From CBDAPI01 sp964565865 (GTDB lineage: Bacteria; Acidobacteriota; UBA6911; RPQK01; CBDAPI01), in assembly GCA_964565865.1 (NCBI GenBank), contig CAZMGM010000005.1, forward strand, positions 26,928 through 90,927: 64,000 bases of DNA, written 5' to 3'. This document shows positions 27,523-35,683 of this stretch, in pieces. Position 1 is the first letter of the stretch. The number at the start of each line of letters is the position of its first letter. Made by a program: the position numbers and the translations under genes. The notes below the pieces were generated by a model, which saw only the letters and a list, made by a program, of their open reading frames with translations, searched no databases and was not told where the DNA came from.

Positions 27523-28305
27523 TCAGAGGCTCTCGTAGATATCCTGGACGCGTTGTTTTCCGTACTTGCGCTCAAGTCGCCGTACCTTAAAGTGTCCCCG
27601 AGCCATACTGTTGAAATGGTCTATGAACAGAGCATTTACGACTCCACCGCCAACCGCACCGATGGCGGGAACCGCCATGGCAGCCGTTTTCTCGGACACC
27701 ACGATGCCAAAGCGAGAGCCGATCGCTGCCAGGAATCGGACCAGCACCGGTCCTCCTTCTGCGGAAAGACCTTTCTGAGCGATGTGACTGGCTGCATCTG
27801 CAAGGGTTGAGGCCAGGGCGGTCCTGACTACATAGTAGGCGGTTTCGCTAGCGTCATCCGCTCCCGAATTTCCACCCAGCGCAAATACTTCGAGGCAAGC
27901 GAGTCTAGTTTCGGGCTGGGTGAGATCTTCTCCTTCCGAGCGGGCCACATCGGCAATTGAGCGAAGCATGATCGTAGTTGAGACCGGTAGTTCCAGGGGC
28001 AACGCCGCCAGCCCAAAGGCTCCACCCAGTCCACCTGTACCGATTACGGCCGCCCGGTGCAGGCTGTGCCCCCGACGGGTCCCCCATTGCGAGGCGCTCC
28101 CCAGACTGGCCACAGCGATCTCCAGAGCCTTGTTCAAGGAAACGTCGACCGCATTCTGGACAGCGCTCGACCAGCGATCGGGGAGTAGGTGAAATCCTTG
28201 CTCGATCGGCGCGCCCAGAAAGCTGGTCAGATAGGCAGCCAGTCCTGGCTTTTCGAGGAGCTGCTTGGCAGCTCTCAATTCGACTAAATCGTTCGGATCG
28301 ATCAT
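27523..28305 (-). CDS. EcsC family protein
   Basis: 260 residues. The alanine/glycine-rich helical core ('GTGGLGGAFGLAALPLELPVSTTIMLRSIADVARSEGEDL' and 'AVPAIGAVGGGVVNALFIDHF') and the ending 'GHFKVRRLERKYGKQRVQDIYESL' fit the EcsC family, named after a protein next to an ABC transporter in Bacillus; its biochemical role is unknown. The start ATG overlaps the TGA of the small gene upstream (ATGA), and the PQQ-like gene follows. Confidence 0.85.
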   Translation of the reverse strand: MIDPNDLVELRAAKQLLEKPGLAAYLTSFLGAPIEQGFHLLPDRWSSAVQNAVDVSLNKALEIAVASLGSASQWGTRRGHSLHRAAVIGTGGLGGAFGLAALPLELPVSTTIMLRSIADVARSEGEDLTQPETRLACLEVFALGGNSGADDASETAYYVVRTALASTLADAASHIAQKGLSAEGGPVLVRFLAAIGSRFGIVVSEKTAAMAVPAIGAVGGGVVNALFIDHFNSMARGHFKVRRLERKYGKQRVQDIYESL

Positions 28306-28523
28306 TCGACCATGGCAGCCAGTGGGCGCACGTCCCCGGCGGTGACCGTCACCTTGGCGCCCAACCCACCCGGATTCACGATTGCTACTCCCACGATATT
28401 TCCTGATTGATTGGAGAGTCGTGGAAAGTCAAGGAGGCTCTCCCCCTCCATTGCAGTCAATCCGATCAGGAGGCACGAGAGCAAAACCAGAAAGCTTGTT
28501 TTTGTGGAAGCACTTAATCGCAT
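28302..28523 (-). pseudogene. Truncated secreted beta-sandwich protein (5' end only)
   Basis: The 73-residue frame has a signal peptide (MRLSASTKTSFLVLLSCLLIGLTA) and then 'LDFPRLSNQSGNIVGVAIVNPGG', which matches the start of the beta-sandwich unit seen four times in the protein at 3-2714. The rest of the domain is missing and the frame ends in an ATGA overlap with the EcsC start. It is most simply a gene cut off after its first strands; a genuine small secreted protein is possible. Confidence 0.5.
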
Positions 28524-28683
28524 TGGTCACCCTGTATCCTGGCAGTCTTGTTAAAGGCGAAGCAAAATAACAGCCTCGCTCACTCCGGGGCCAACTCACG
28601 CGGGCGACAAGTCTAACACGCACCCACGTGCAAGACTAAAGGGAAGAGCCTCCAGGAATTCCTCCCGTTGACCGGGTCAGATA

Positions 28684-31092
28684 CTAGACGGTAGCCGGGG
28701 CCTGACCCAGAACCTGTTTGTGGTCGCAGGTTTTTTTGGCACACACCCGGATGAGACCATCACGCTTGGTCTGGCGTTCGAGGAGAAAGGGTCCTCCACA
28801 TTGAGGGCAGGGCTCGGGGACAGGCTTGTGCCAGAGAAGATTCTTGCATTTCGGATAACGGTCACAGCTGTAAAACACTCGACCGCGCTTCGATTTCCGC
28901 TGGATCATTTCCCCCTCACCGCACTTGGGGCAGGTGACCCCTGTGGTCTCGCGCAGAATGTACCGGCACTCGGGGTAACCACTGCAGGCAACAAACTCAC
29001 CGTACCGCCCCTGTTTCAAGACGAGTTGCTTTTTGCAGCGAGGACAGGTTTCATCCAGCTTCTTGTCCGCTTTGACTTCGGTGCGATCGCCGACCTGCAC
29101 GATGCGCCTCGTCTGCTTGCACTCGGGATAGCCTGAACAGGCTAGGAACTCTCCATAACGCCCCTTTTTCTTGACCATGGGCCGGCCGCACTTGTCACAG
29201 GTCTGATCGTCCAGTTCAGATTCACGATCCGTCTCTTTACTGGAAAGCTCTCGTGTGTTCTTGCACTCCGGGTAGTTGCTGCAAGCGACAAACCGTCCGA
29301 AACGTCCCCATTTCACAACCATCGGAGAGCTACATTTTTCGCAGTCGATTCCCGCCGGAATCTCCTCCCTCTTCAGGTTCTTCATGCCCTCCGACGCTTC
29401 AGCCAATTCTTTCGAAAAATCCTCGTAGAAAGAACGCAGGGTGTCCACCCAGTCACTTTTACCTCTCTCAATGTTGTCGAGCTCCCCCTCGAGCCGCGCC
29501 GTGTAGTCGTAATCGAAGATGTCTTCGAAATGGTCTACCAGCAGTTCGGTCACAACCACCCCGGTTTCCGTGGGAAGAAACTTCCGTTCTTTCTTGACTA
29601 CGTACTCACGATCCTGAATTACCTTCAGAATCTGCTGGTAAGTCGAGGGCCGGCCAATCCCCTTCTCCTCCAGCGCCTTGATAAAGGTCGCCTCCGAATA
29701 GCGTGGTGGCGGCTGTGTAAACTTCTGTTCGTGAAGGATTTCGAGTACGGAAAGGACTTCGCCGACTTCTACCCTGGGAAGTCTCCCCTTTCCGTCGGCC
29801 CCATCATCCCGTTTCTGATAGTTCGTCGGCTGATAAACCTTGAGAAATCCGTCGAACTTGAGCACCTCACCAGAAGATTTGAACTGCGTTCTGGGGGCTT
29901 CGATCTCGATCTCCGTCAGGTCGAACAAGGCGGGCTTCATCTGGCAGGCGACGAAGCGTCTCCAGATCAGCTCATAGAGCCTGAACTGGTCCGTCGTAAG
30001 GACAGCTTTCAAGGTCTCCGGCGTCCGAACCGCAGAAGTTGGACGGATGGCTTCGTGAGCGTCCTGGCTGCCTTTCTTTTGTTGAAAGACGGCCGCCCGG
30101 ACCGGTAGGTACCGATCTCCATAGGACTCTTGAATGAACTGGCGAACGTCCTCGAGAGCCAGCTTGGATAACCGGGTTGAGTCGGTTCTCATGTAAGTAA
30201 TCAGACCCACGCGCTCCTGGTCACCCTTCCGATCCCCTTCGTACAGACTCTGGGCCACCTGCATGGTCTTGCTCACCGAGAAGTGCAGCTTGCGGGAGGC
30301 CTCCTGCTGCAGGCTACTGGTCACGAAAGGAGCCGCGGGACGGCTGCGCTTCTCGCGGCTCTTGACCGACGAGACCACAAAAGCACCGTCCTTCAGATCA
30401 GACAACAGGTTTCCTGCTTCTTCCTGGTTATGAATCCTGAACTTCTTACCGGACAATCTGACGGCGCGGGCCAGGAAGGGGGGAGGCTGGGCTGACTCAA
30501 CTCGGGCCGAGAAACGCCAGTACTCCTCGGAAACGAAGGCGTTGCGCTCCTTCTCACGGTCAACGATGAGGCGCAGGGCAACGGACTGAACCCGGCCTGC
30601 CGACAGCCCCCGGCGAACATTCTTCCAGAGAAGTGGGCTTACCTGATAACCGACCAGACGATCCAGGATTCGCCGGGCCTGCTGGGCGGCAACCTTGTCG
30701 TTGTTGATTTCACCAGCTTTCTCAAAAGCCTCCAGCACTGCCGTCTTGGTGATTTCGTTAAACAGCACCCGGCGTACCGTCTGCTCCCCCGATTTGGCGA
30801 GTTCTTCCGCCAGATGCTGGCAAATGGCCTCTCCTTCACGGTCTGGGTCGGCAGCCAGATAGATCGTGTCCGACCTGCGGGCAGTCTTTCTCAAATCCCG
30901 AACAATCTGTTCCTTCCCCTGGATCACTTTATAGGTGGCTTTAAAGTCGTGCTCAACCTCGACGGCAAGATCCTGCTTGGGAAGGTCCTTGATATGACCC
31001 GAACATGCCTTCACGACGTAATCCCGGCCCAGGTAGCGTTCAATGGTCCGGGCCTTAGCAGGCGATTCGACTACGACCATGGACTTTGCCAT
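28684..31092 (-). CDS. topA: DNA topoisomerase I
   Basis: Type IA topoisomerase that relaxes negative supercoils. The 802 residues open with 'MAKSMVVVESPAKARTIERYLG' (TOPRIM). The catalytic Tyr lies in 'VGLITYMRTDSTRLS', and 'GIGRPSTYQ' is typical. The C-terminus has five zinc-ribbon-like Cys clusters (four or five cysteines each, e.g. CDKCGRPMVKK...CSGYPEC). Upstream in the same orientation lies a ruined dprA; dprA-topA is a standard pair in many bacteria. Confidence 0.96.
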   Translation of the reverse strand: MAKSMVVVESPAKARTIERYLGRDYVVKACSGHIKDLPKQDLAVEVEHDFKATYKVIQGKEQIVRDLRKTARRSDTIYLAADPDREGEAICQHLAEELAKSGEQTVRRVLFNEITKTAVLEAFEKAGEINNDKVAAQQARRILDRLVGYQVSPLLWKNVRRGLSAGRVQSVALRLIVDREKERNAFVSEEYWRFSARVESAQPPPFLARAVRLSGKKFRIHNQEEAGNLLSDLKDGAFVVSSVKSREKRSRPAAPFVTSSLQQEASRKLHFSVSKTMQVAQSLYEGDRKGDQERVGLITYMRTDSTRLSKLALEDVRQFIQESYGDRYLPVRAAVFQQKKGSQDAHEAIRPTSAVRTPETLKAVLTTDQFRLYELIWRRFVACQMKPALFDLTEIEIEAPRTQFKSSGEVLKFDGFLKVYQPTNYQKRDDGADGKGRLPRVEVGEVLSVLEILHEQKFTQPPPRYSEATFIKALEEKGIGRPSTYQQILKVIQDREYVVKKERKFLPTETGVVVTELLVDHFEDIFDYDYTARLEGELDNIERGKSDWVDTLRSFYEDFSKELAEASEGMKNLKREEIPAGIDCEKCSSPMVVKWGRFGRFVACSNYPECKNTRELSSKETDRESELDDQTCDKCGRPMVKKKGRYGEFLACSGYPECKQTRRIVQVGDRTEVKADKKLDETCPRCKKQLVLKQGRYGEFVACSGYPECRYILRETTGVTCPKCGEGEMIQRKSKRGRVFYSCDRYPKCKNLLWHKPVPEPCPQCGGPFLLERQTKRDGLIRVCAKKTCDHKQVLGQAPATV

Positions 31093-31213
31093 CAGCGTTC
31101 ATTCCTCACTATTTGCTTACTCACAGTGCAGCCTCCTATTCACCTCAAGAATTTTTCATAGCAGGTGGCTTCTAATTAAATCTATAGCACACTTCCGTCT
31201 CACCGCCAGGAGA

Positions 31214-31810
31214 TCAGGAAAGAATTTGAGTTAACCGTTTACCAGGAAACTGTCTGATCAGTCCTTTCATCTCCAGGTCGAGAAGCACAGTTACCAAAGG
31301 CTCTCGCCTGGCACCGACCTGCTCGAGTGGGCAGTCTATGTGTAGAGTCCGGTCGAGGGGAACAAGTTGCAAGATGTTCTTTTCCAGACGGTTGAGGTGC
31401 ACGGTCGAGCCCTGTCTTTCGGTCCCCTTCCCTTTTTCTGCTTTCCGGTCCTTCTCGAGCCTGTTTTTCAGAGCCACCAGAACCTGCGGCGAAAGCTCCT
31501 CCAACAAATCCTGTGGACACAATCTCAGTTTCCCACCTTGTTTAATCAGATGATTGGAACCCTAGCTGCCGGAAGCGCCCAGACCTCTCGATTCTGCTCC
31601 ATGAAGAGCCGGACAGTGATGAGGGATCCCTAGAACTCCGAGGATTCACTGACAACGGCCCCTAGCCCAGGCCCGCACTCTTCAGAGCTCCCTTGAGGCC
31701 ATTAGAATCCGGCGGGCGCCGCCGAAGTTCTCGATCAGAAAATGGATCTTCTTTAGTCCCAGTCCTGGGCTCAGGGAGAGGGCTAGTCGCTTGATAGTTT
31801 ACTGGTCCAC
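31214..31810 (-). pseudogene. dprA: Decayed dprA (DNA processing protein A)
   Basis: Minus-strand pieces of DprA remain in order but different frames. First comes an N-terminal piece 'IKRLALSLSPGLGLKKIHF' + 'LIENFGGARRILMASRE' (~31697-31796), then 'LKSAGLG' after a one-base shift and a stop. Next is 'GSLITVRLFMEQNREVWALP' (~31580-31635), then 'GSNHLIKQGGKLRLCPQDLLEEL' in another frame, running into the winged-helix C-terminus that ends at 31214. The central Rossmann fold is deleted, leaving under 600 bases for a gene of ~1,100. DprA loads RecA on incoming single-stranded DNA during transformation; this copy cannot do so. Confidence 0.8.
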
Positions 31811-31816
31811 CTGACT

Positions 31817-31833
31817 TATAATCCCCCCCCCCC
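31817..31833 (+). promoter_or_regulatory. TATAAT followed by an 11-C tract upstream of mqnA
   Basis: TATAAT at 31817-31822 is followed at once by C11 (31823-31833), 53 bases before the mqnA GTG. TTGATA at 31791-31796 is a possible -35 with a long 20-base spacer. The homopolymer sits where transcription would begin. Confidence 0.35.
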
Positions 31834-31885
31834 GAAAAGGGTACGAAGTCTAGCAAGCTTTTCGGCGTCCTTTTGCCCTGATAGA

Positions 31886-32719
31886 GTGAGGTTCGTGGGC
31901 GAGACAGAAAAGATTCGCGTTTCCTTCATCGAGTACCTTAATTCGGTTCCCCTTGGATGGAGCTTCCTGAAAGGACCTTACAGCGGAGAATTCGACTTGA
32001 GCTTGGCCGTTCCATCGGAGTGTGCCAAGCAGCTGGCAACAGGAGCGGTAGATGTCGGGCTCATCCCGGCAATTGAGTACCAGCGGATCCCAGGGCTACG
32101 AATCATCCCGGACATCTCCATTTCCTCACGCAGGGAGGTGCGTACGGTCCTGTTTGCCAGCAAAGTGCCTCTGAGCAAGCTCCGAACTATAGCTCTGGAC
32201 AGCTCCAGCCGTTCATCGGTGGTCCTTCTTCGCATCATTCTCGAAAATTTCCTGGGTCTTAGCGAGATAGAGTACTACCCGCACGAGCCCGATCCCGAGC
32301 AGATGCTGGAGCATTTCGACGGAGCCCTCGTTATCGGGAATCCGGCCTTTCGAGTCCCCCGAGACCGGTTTCTTCTGCACGACCTCGCTCGTGAGTGGTA
32401 CCAGTTTACCGGTCTTCCCTTCGTGTTTGCATTGTGGGCCGTCCGGCAGGGAGTCGACTTGGGAGAAAAGGCAAAGCTGTTCCTGATTTCCAGACAAGCT
32501 GGCCTCCGATCCGTTTCAACGATTGCCGAGGCTTATGCTGGGGAGTTGAACATGTCCCGGAAGTTTATCCGCGATTACTTGCTCGACAACCTGGACTATT
32601 CCCTTGACGACGCCAACATAAGAGGGCTCCGCACCTTTTTCAAAGAGGCTCAAAAGCTGGGAGTGATTTCGGAAGTCAGGCCAATCGAGTTCTACCAAAC
32701 GGTTCAGAAAACCCCATGA
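31886..32719 (+). CDS. mqnA: Chorismate dehydratase (futalosine menaquinone pathway)
   Basis: MqnA dehydrates chorismate to 3-enolpyruvylbenzoate, the first step of futalosine-dependent menaquinone synthesis. The 277-residue protein has a periplasmic-binding-like fold without a signal peptide. 'IRVSFIEYLNSVPLGW' at the start, 'VDVGLIPAIEYQRIPG', and 'LPFVFALWAVR' near residue 180 are family hallmarks. It starts with GTG (31886 or 31895). The stop overlaps the namZ ATG (ATGA). Other mqn genes are not in the window. Confidence 0.92.
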   Translation: MRFVGETEKIRVSFIEYLNSVPLGWSFLKGPYSGEFDLSLAVPSECAKQLATGAVDVGLIPAIEYQRIPGLRIIPDISISSRREVRTVLFASKVPLSKLRTIALDSSSRSSVVLLRIILENFLGLSEIEYYPHEPDPEQMLEHFDGALVIGNPAFRVPRDRFLLHDLAREWYQFTGLPFVFALWAVRQGVDLGEKAKLFLISRQAGLRSVSTIAEAYAGELNMSRKFIRDYLLDNLDYSLDDANIRGLRTFFKEAQKLGVISEVRPIEFYQTVQKTP

Positions 32720-33888
32720 CGGTCATTCCAGGGCTTCAGGTATTGCTAAAGGAACGCCTCGACCTTTTGCGCGGTAAGCGGATCGGGATTCTCTCCAACC
32801 CGGCTTCGGTTGACCGCGACCTTCGGCACATTGTCGATCTCTTCTGGCAGCATGGGGACGTGCGGTTGACGACTCTCATGGGACCTCAACATGGAGCCCG
32901 AGGAGAGACCCAGGACAACATGGTCGAGTGGAAAGACTACTGGGATTCCCCCACCGGCCTCCCCGTGTACAGCCTATACTCAGAGACGCGAAAGCCGACC
33001 CCCGAGACGCTCCGGGACGTCGACGCCCTCGTCATTGACCTGCAGGACGTGGGCACCCGAGTCTACACCTTTGTTTACACCATGGCGCTTGCCATGGAGG
33101 CCTGCAAAGAGCTCCACGTGGAAGTGATCGTTCTTGACCGCCCCAACCCCATCAACGGAGACGCAGTGGAAGGGCCAGTGTTGGAACCCAAGTTCTCTTC
33201 ATTCGTGGGGCTATACCCGCTTCCTGTTCGTCACGGCATGACCATTGCCGAACTGGCCGGATACTTCAACCAGAAGATGCAAATCGGCTGTCGCCTCCAG
33301 GTGGTTCCGATGCGGGGCTGGCGCCGCTCCATGTTCTTTGACGAAACCGGACTGCCATGGGTAATTCCCTCTCCGAATATTCCAACGCCGGACAGCGCTC
33401 TCGCCTATCCGGGAACTGTGTTTTTCGAGGGGACTAACCTTTCAGAAGGTCGCGGTACGACTCTCCCCTTCGAGGTCAGCGGCGCCCCCTGGATACAGCC
33501 TGAGCTGTTGCTACCGATTGTAAAGGACCTTGAGAACGGCTCGGTCCAGTTTCGACCCTTCTCGACTGTTCCGACCTTTCACAAATGGCAGGGCGAGATG
33601 ATTGGAGGTGTCCAGATCCACGTAACAGACCGCAAAACCTTCACCCCTGTTCGAACAGGGCTAGGCTTGCTGATGGCCTATCGGACTCTAGATACCGAGC
33701 AGTTCCAATGGCTGGATCCCCCCTATGAGTACGAATTCCAAAAGCTGCCCTTTGATATCCTCTGCGGAACCGACTCGATCCGGTGCCAGATCGAGACCGG
33801 TTTGGACCTCGACAGCATCGTATCAAGCTGGAAGTCGAGTCTAGATAGATTCAAGGTGATTCGAAAGAACTACCTGCTTTACGATTAG
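32716..33888 (+). CDS. namZ: Exo-beta-N-acetylmuramidase NamZ-like (DUF1343)
   Basis: Family members cut terminal MurNAc from peptidoglycan fragments (B. subtilis NamZ/YbbC). The 390-residue protein has 'GKRIGILSNPASVDRDL', 'LMGPQHGARGETQDNM', 'VIDLQDVGTRVYTFVYTM' and 'LDRPNPINGDAVEGPVL', all strongly conserved in DUF1343. No obvious signal peptide is seen, so the protein may act on imported muropeptides, or the start may be wrong. It is coupled to mqnA by ATGA and lies upstream of CYTH, MurU-like and AmgK-like genes, which supports MurNAc recovery. Confidence 0.88.
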   Translation: MTVIPGLQVLLKERLDLLRGKRIGILSNPASVDRDLRHIVDLFWQHGDVRLTTLMGPQHGARGETQDNMVEWKDYWDSPTGLPVYSLYSETRKPTPETLRDVDALVIDLQDVGTRVYTFVYTMALAMEACKELHVEVIVLDRPNPINGDAVEGPVLEPKFSSFVGLYPLPVRHGMTIAELAGYFNQKMQIGCRLQVVPMRGWRRSMFFDETGLPWVIPSPNIPTPDSALAYPGTVFFEGTNLSEGRGTTLPFEVSGAPWIQPELLLPIVKDLENGSVQFRPFSTVPTFHKWQGEMIGGVQIHVTDRKTFTPVRTGLGLLMAYRTLDTEQFQWLDPPYEYEFQKLPFDILCGTDSIRCQIETGLDLDSIVSSWKSSLDRFKVIRKNYLLYD

Positions 33889-33891
33889 CAC

Positions 33892-34046
33892 TAGCAGTCT
33901 GTGGTGAAAGTCGCGCTCGGTCGTGCGCCAGTGAACTGTATTTGCTGGCAAGGCAGGAGGAGGCAATCAATGCTGGGTCATGTACAAAGACGAGAAACGC
34001 AGCCAGCAGGAGCAAATCCGTGGCACGTTTGGGTTAAGGACTGCTA
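33892..34046 (+). repeat. Dispersed hairpin element R2 (terminal inverted repeats)
   Basis: It starts TAGCAGTCTGTGGTGAAAG and ends GGACTGCTA; the ends are inverted repeats (TAGCAGTC perfect over 8). An internal TGCTGGC/GCCAGCA stem and a GCGC/GCGC hairpin are in the same places as in R1 but with different bases, so pairing is kept. It fills the space between namZ and the CYTH gene. Confidence 0.72.
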
Positions 34047-34056
34047 GGACCTGATT

Positions 34057-34608
34057 TTGGACACTGAGGTCGAACTGAAAGTGAAACTGAGCCCCGAGGA
34101 CATCCGGGCTGTCAGGGAAGCACTACAGCGGAACGGCGGGCAAGCCAGGACCAGCAGCCAAACCGAAGTCAACGTGCTTTTCGACTATCCCGACGGACGG
34201 CTGTGCAAGTCCGGATGTGCTCTGCGACTGCGGGCCTACGACGGTGCATGTCTGCTTACCTTTAAGGGTCCAGTCGAGAATGACCCACTCCTTAAAAAAC
34301 GTCCTGAGATTCAGACCGGTGTGAGCCACGCCGAGCAAACCAAAGAACTTCTGGCCCAACTCGGCCTGCTTCCCCGTTTCCTTTATTCGAAGGAGAGGGA
34401 GATCTGGATATGGGAAACCGCAGAGGGAGCGGTGGAAATCTGTTTCGACGAGACACCCATCGGTTGTTTCCTGGAAATCGAGGGACAGGAGAAGGCAATT
34501 TGGAAGGCCGCCACCTTGCTAGGAGTCAACGTCGAGAATGCGGTTTCCGAGTCTTATATAAGCCTTTATGCGAAAGCAGGTTTGGGTCTGATTTCCCATG
34601 AGTCCTGA
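34057..34608 (+). CDS. CYTH-domain protein (class IV adenylyl cyclase / triphosphatase-like)
   Basis: 183 residues with the CYTH signature E-x-E-x-K right at the N-terminus (TEVELKVKL), basic and acidic strands (LRLRAYDGACLLTFKGP, EREIWIWE, ICFDETPIGCFLEIEG) and total length typical of the family. Members act on triphosphates (thiamine triphosphate, inorganic triphosphate) or make cAMP; the sequence does not decide which. The start is TTG at 34057, chosen because the CYTH motif follows at once. It stands between NamZ and the MurU-like gene but its link to them is unknown. Confidence 0.87.
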   Translation: MDTEVELKVKLSPEDIRAVREALQRNGGQARTSSQTEVNVLFDYPDGRLCKSGCALRLRAYDGACLLTFKGPVENDPLLKKRPEIQTGVSHAEQTKELLAQLGLLPRFLYSKEREIWIWETAEGAVEICFDETPIGCFLEIEGQEKAIWKAATLLGVNVENAVSESYISLYAKAGLGLISHES

Positions 34609-34666
34609 ATCCCTTCCTCGGAACAGCTCAACCAACAAGAATCGACACCTTCGGTGGACTTGAGAA

Positions 34667-35683
34667 GTGGGCAAGACCGTTAGCGCCATGATCCTCGCAG
34701 CCGGCCTGGGAACCCGATTGTTCCCTCTCACCCGACTGCTTGCCAAACCGGCGGTTCCCTTTCTGAGCCAACCACTGATCCACCACGCCATCCATCTCAT
34801 CTCTGGTCTGGGCCCCAGGACCGTTGTAGTCAACCTTCATCATCTTCCTGAAACTGTAACCTCGGCTGTTCGAAGGTACCGGTCGGAGAAGAACCAGGGT
34901 CTGGAAAACCTCAGAATTGAGTTCTCGGAGGAGCGTCATATTCTGGGAACTGCAGGCGGTGTGCGGGCTGCAAAAGACCGCCTCGATACCGATGACGTCG
35001 TAGTCATCAACGGGAAAATCTACTCCGAACTGGACCTGTCCCAGGTACTTACCAACCACCGCAGTCGAGGCGCCCTGGTCACTCTCGTGGTCGTACCCCG
35101 TCCCCCGGGATCACCCTTCAATCCCGTCCGCATCGACTCCAACTCTCGAGTCTTGGGCTTCGGTCCCCGCGGTCCGGGAGAGCGCTACGCGTTTACGGGG
35201 ATCCAGATCATGAAGCAGGAAGTTGTAAACAGACTGCGTGAGGGACCACTGGATCTGGTCAGGGATGTATACCCCATGCTGCTCGAGGAGAGGGACCTAG
35301 TGGAGGCCCATGTCAGCCGACAGCTGTGGTGCGAATGCAGCACGCCCACACGATACTTACAGGGCTCCCTCCAGGTTTTGGAGAAGAGTGCGGCGCCATG
35401 GGCTGCCAGTCAATTCTCAAAACCCGCTCAGGGTCTCATTTTGGGCTCGGGATGTTCGATTGGAGCCGGGTCAGATGTTCGAGACACTATTCTATGGGAC
35501 CGGGTGATGATCGGGGAAAACTGTATGGTAAGGAATGCTATAATCTGCTCCGGCGTGAGACTCCCAAACAGTCTCCAATTGACAAATGCGATTGTGACGC
35601 CAATGTTTGATCCTGGGCCCGCAACCCCTGTGCAACCGACCACAGAGGAGGGTTGCCTGATTTGGCCGTTACTCCAGGAATGA
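34667..35683 (+). CDS. NDP-sugar nucleotidyltransferase, MurU-like
   Basis: The N-terminal ~230 residues form a nucleotidyltransferase domain with 'MILAAGLGTRLFPLT' and 'KPAVPFLSQPLI'; a short left-handed beta-helix tail ('GSGCSIGAGSDVRDTILWD', ~280-330) follows. MurU makes UDP-MurNAc from MurNAc 1-phosphate. Pairing with an AmgK-like kinase and NamZ suggests this role, though Pseudomonas MurU lacks the tail. An oddity is NGKIYSELD, where many members have NGD with a metal-binding Asp. It starts with GTG at 34667 and is coupled to the kinase by ATGA. Confidence 0.8.
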   Translation: MGKTVSAMILAAGLGTRLFPLTRLLAKPAVPFLSQPLIHHAIHLISGLGPRTVVVNLHHLPETVTSAVRRYRSEKNQGLENLRIEFSEERHILGTAGGVRAAKDRLDTDDVVVINGKIYSELDLSQVLTNHRSRGALVTLVVVPRPPGSPFNPVRIDSNSRVLGFGPRGPGERYAFTGIQIMKQEVVNRLREGPLDLVRDVYPMLLEERDLVEAHVSRQLWCECSTPTRYLQGSLQVLEKSAAPWAASQFSKPAQGLILGSGCSIGAGSDVRDTILWDRVMIGENCMVRNAIICSGVRLPNSLQLTNAIVTPMFDPGPATPVQPTTEEGCLIWPLLQE

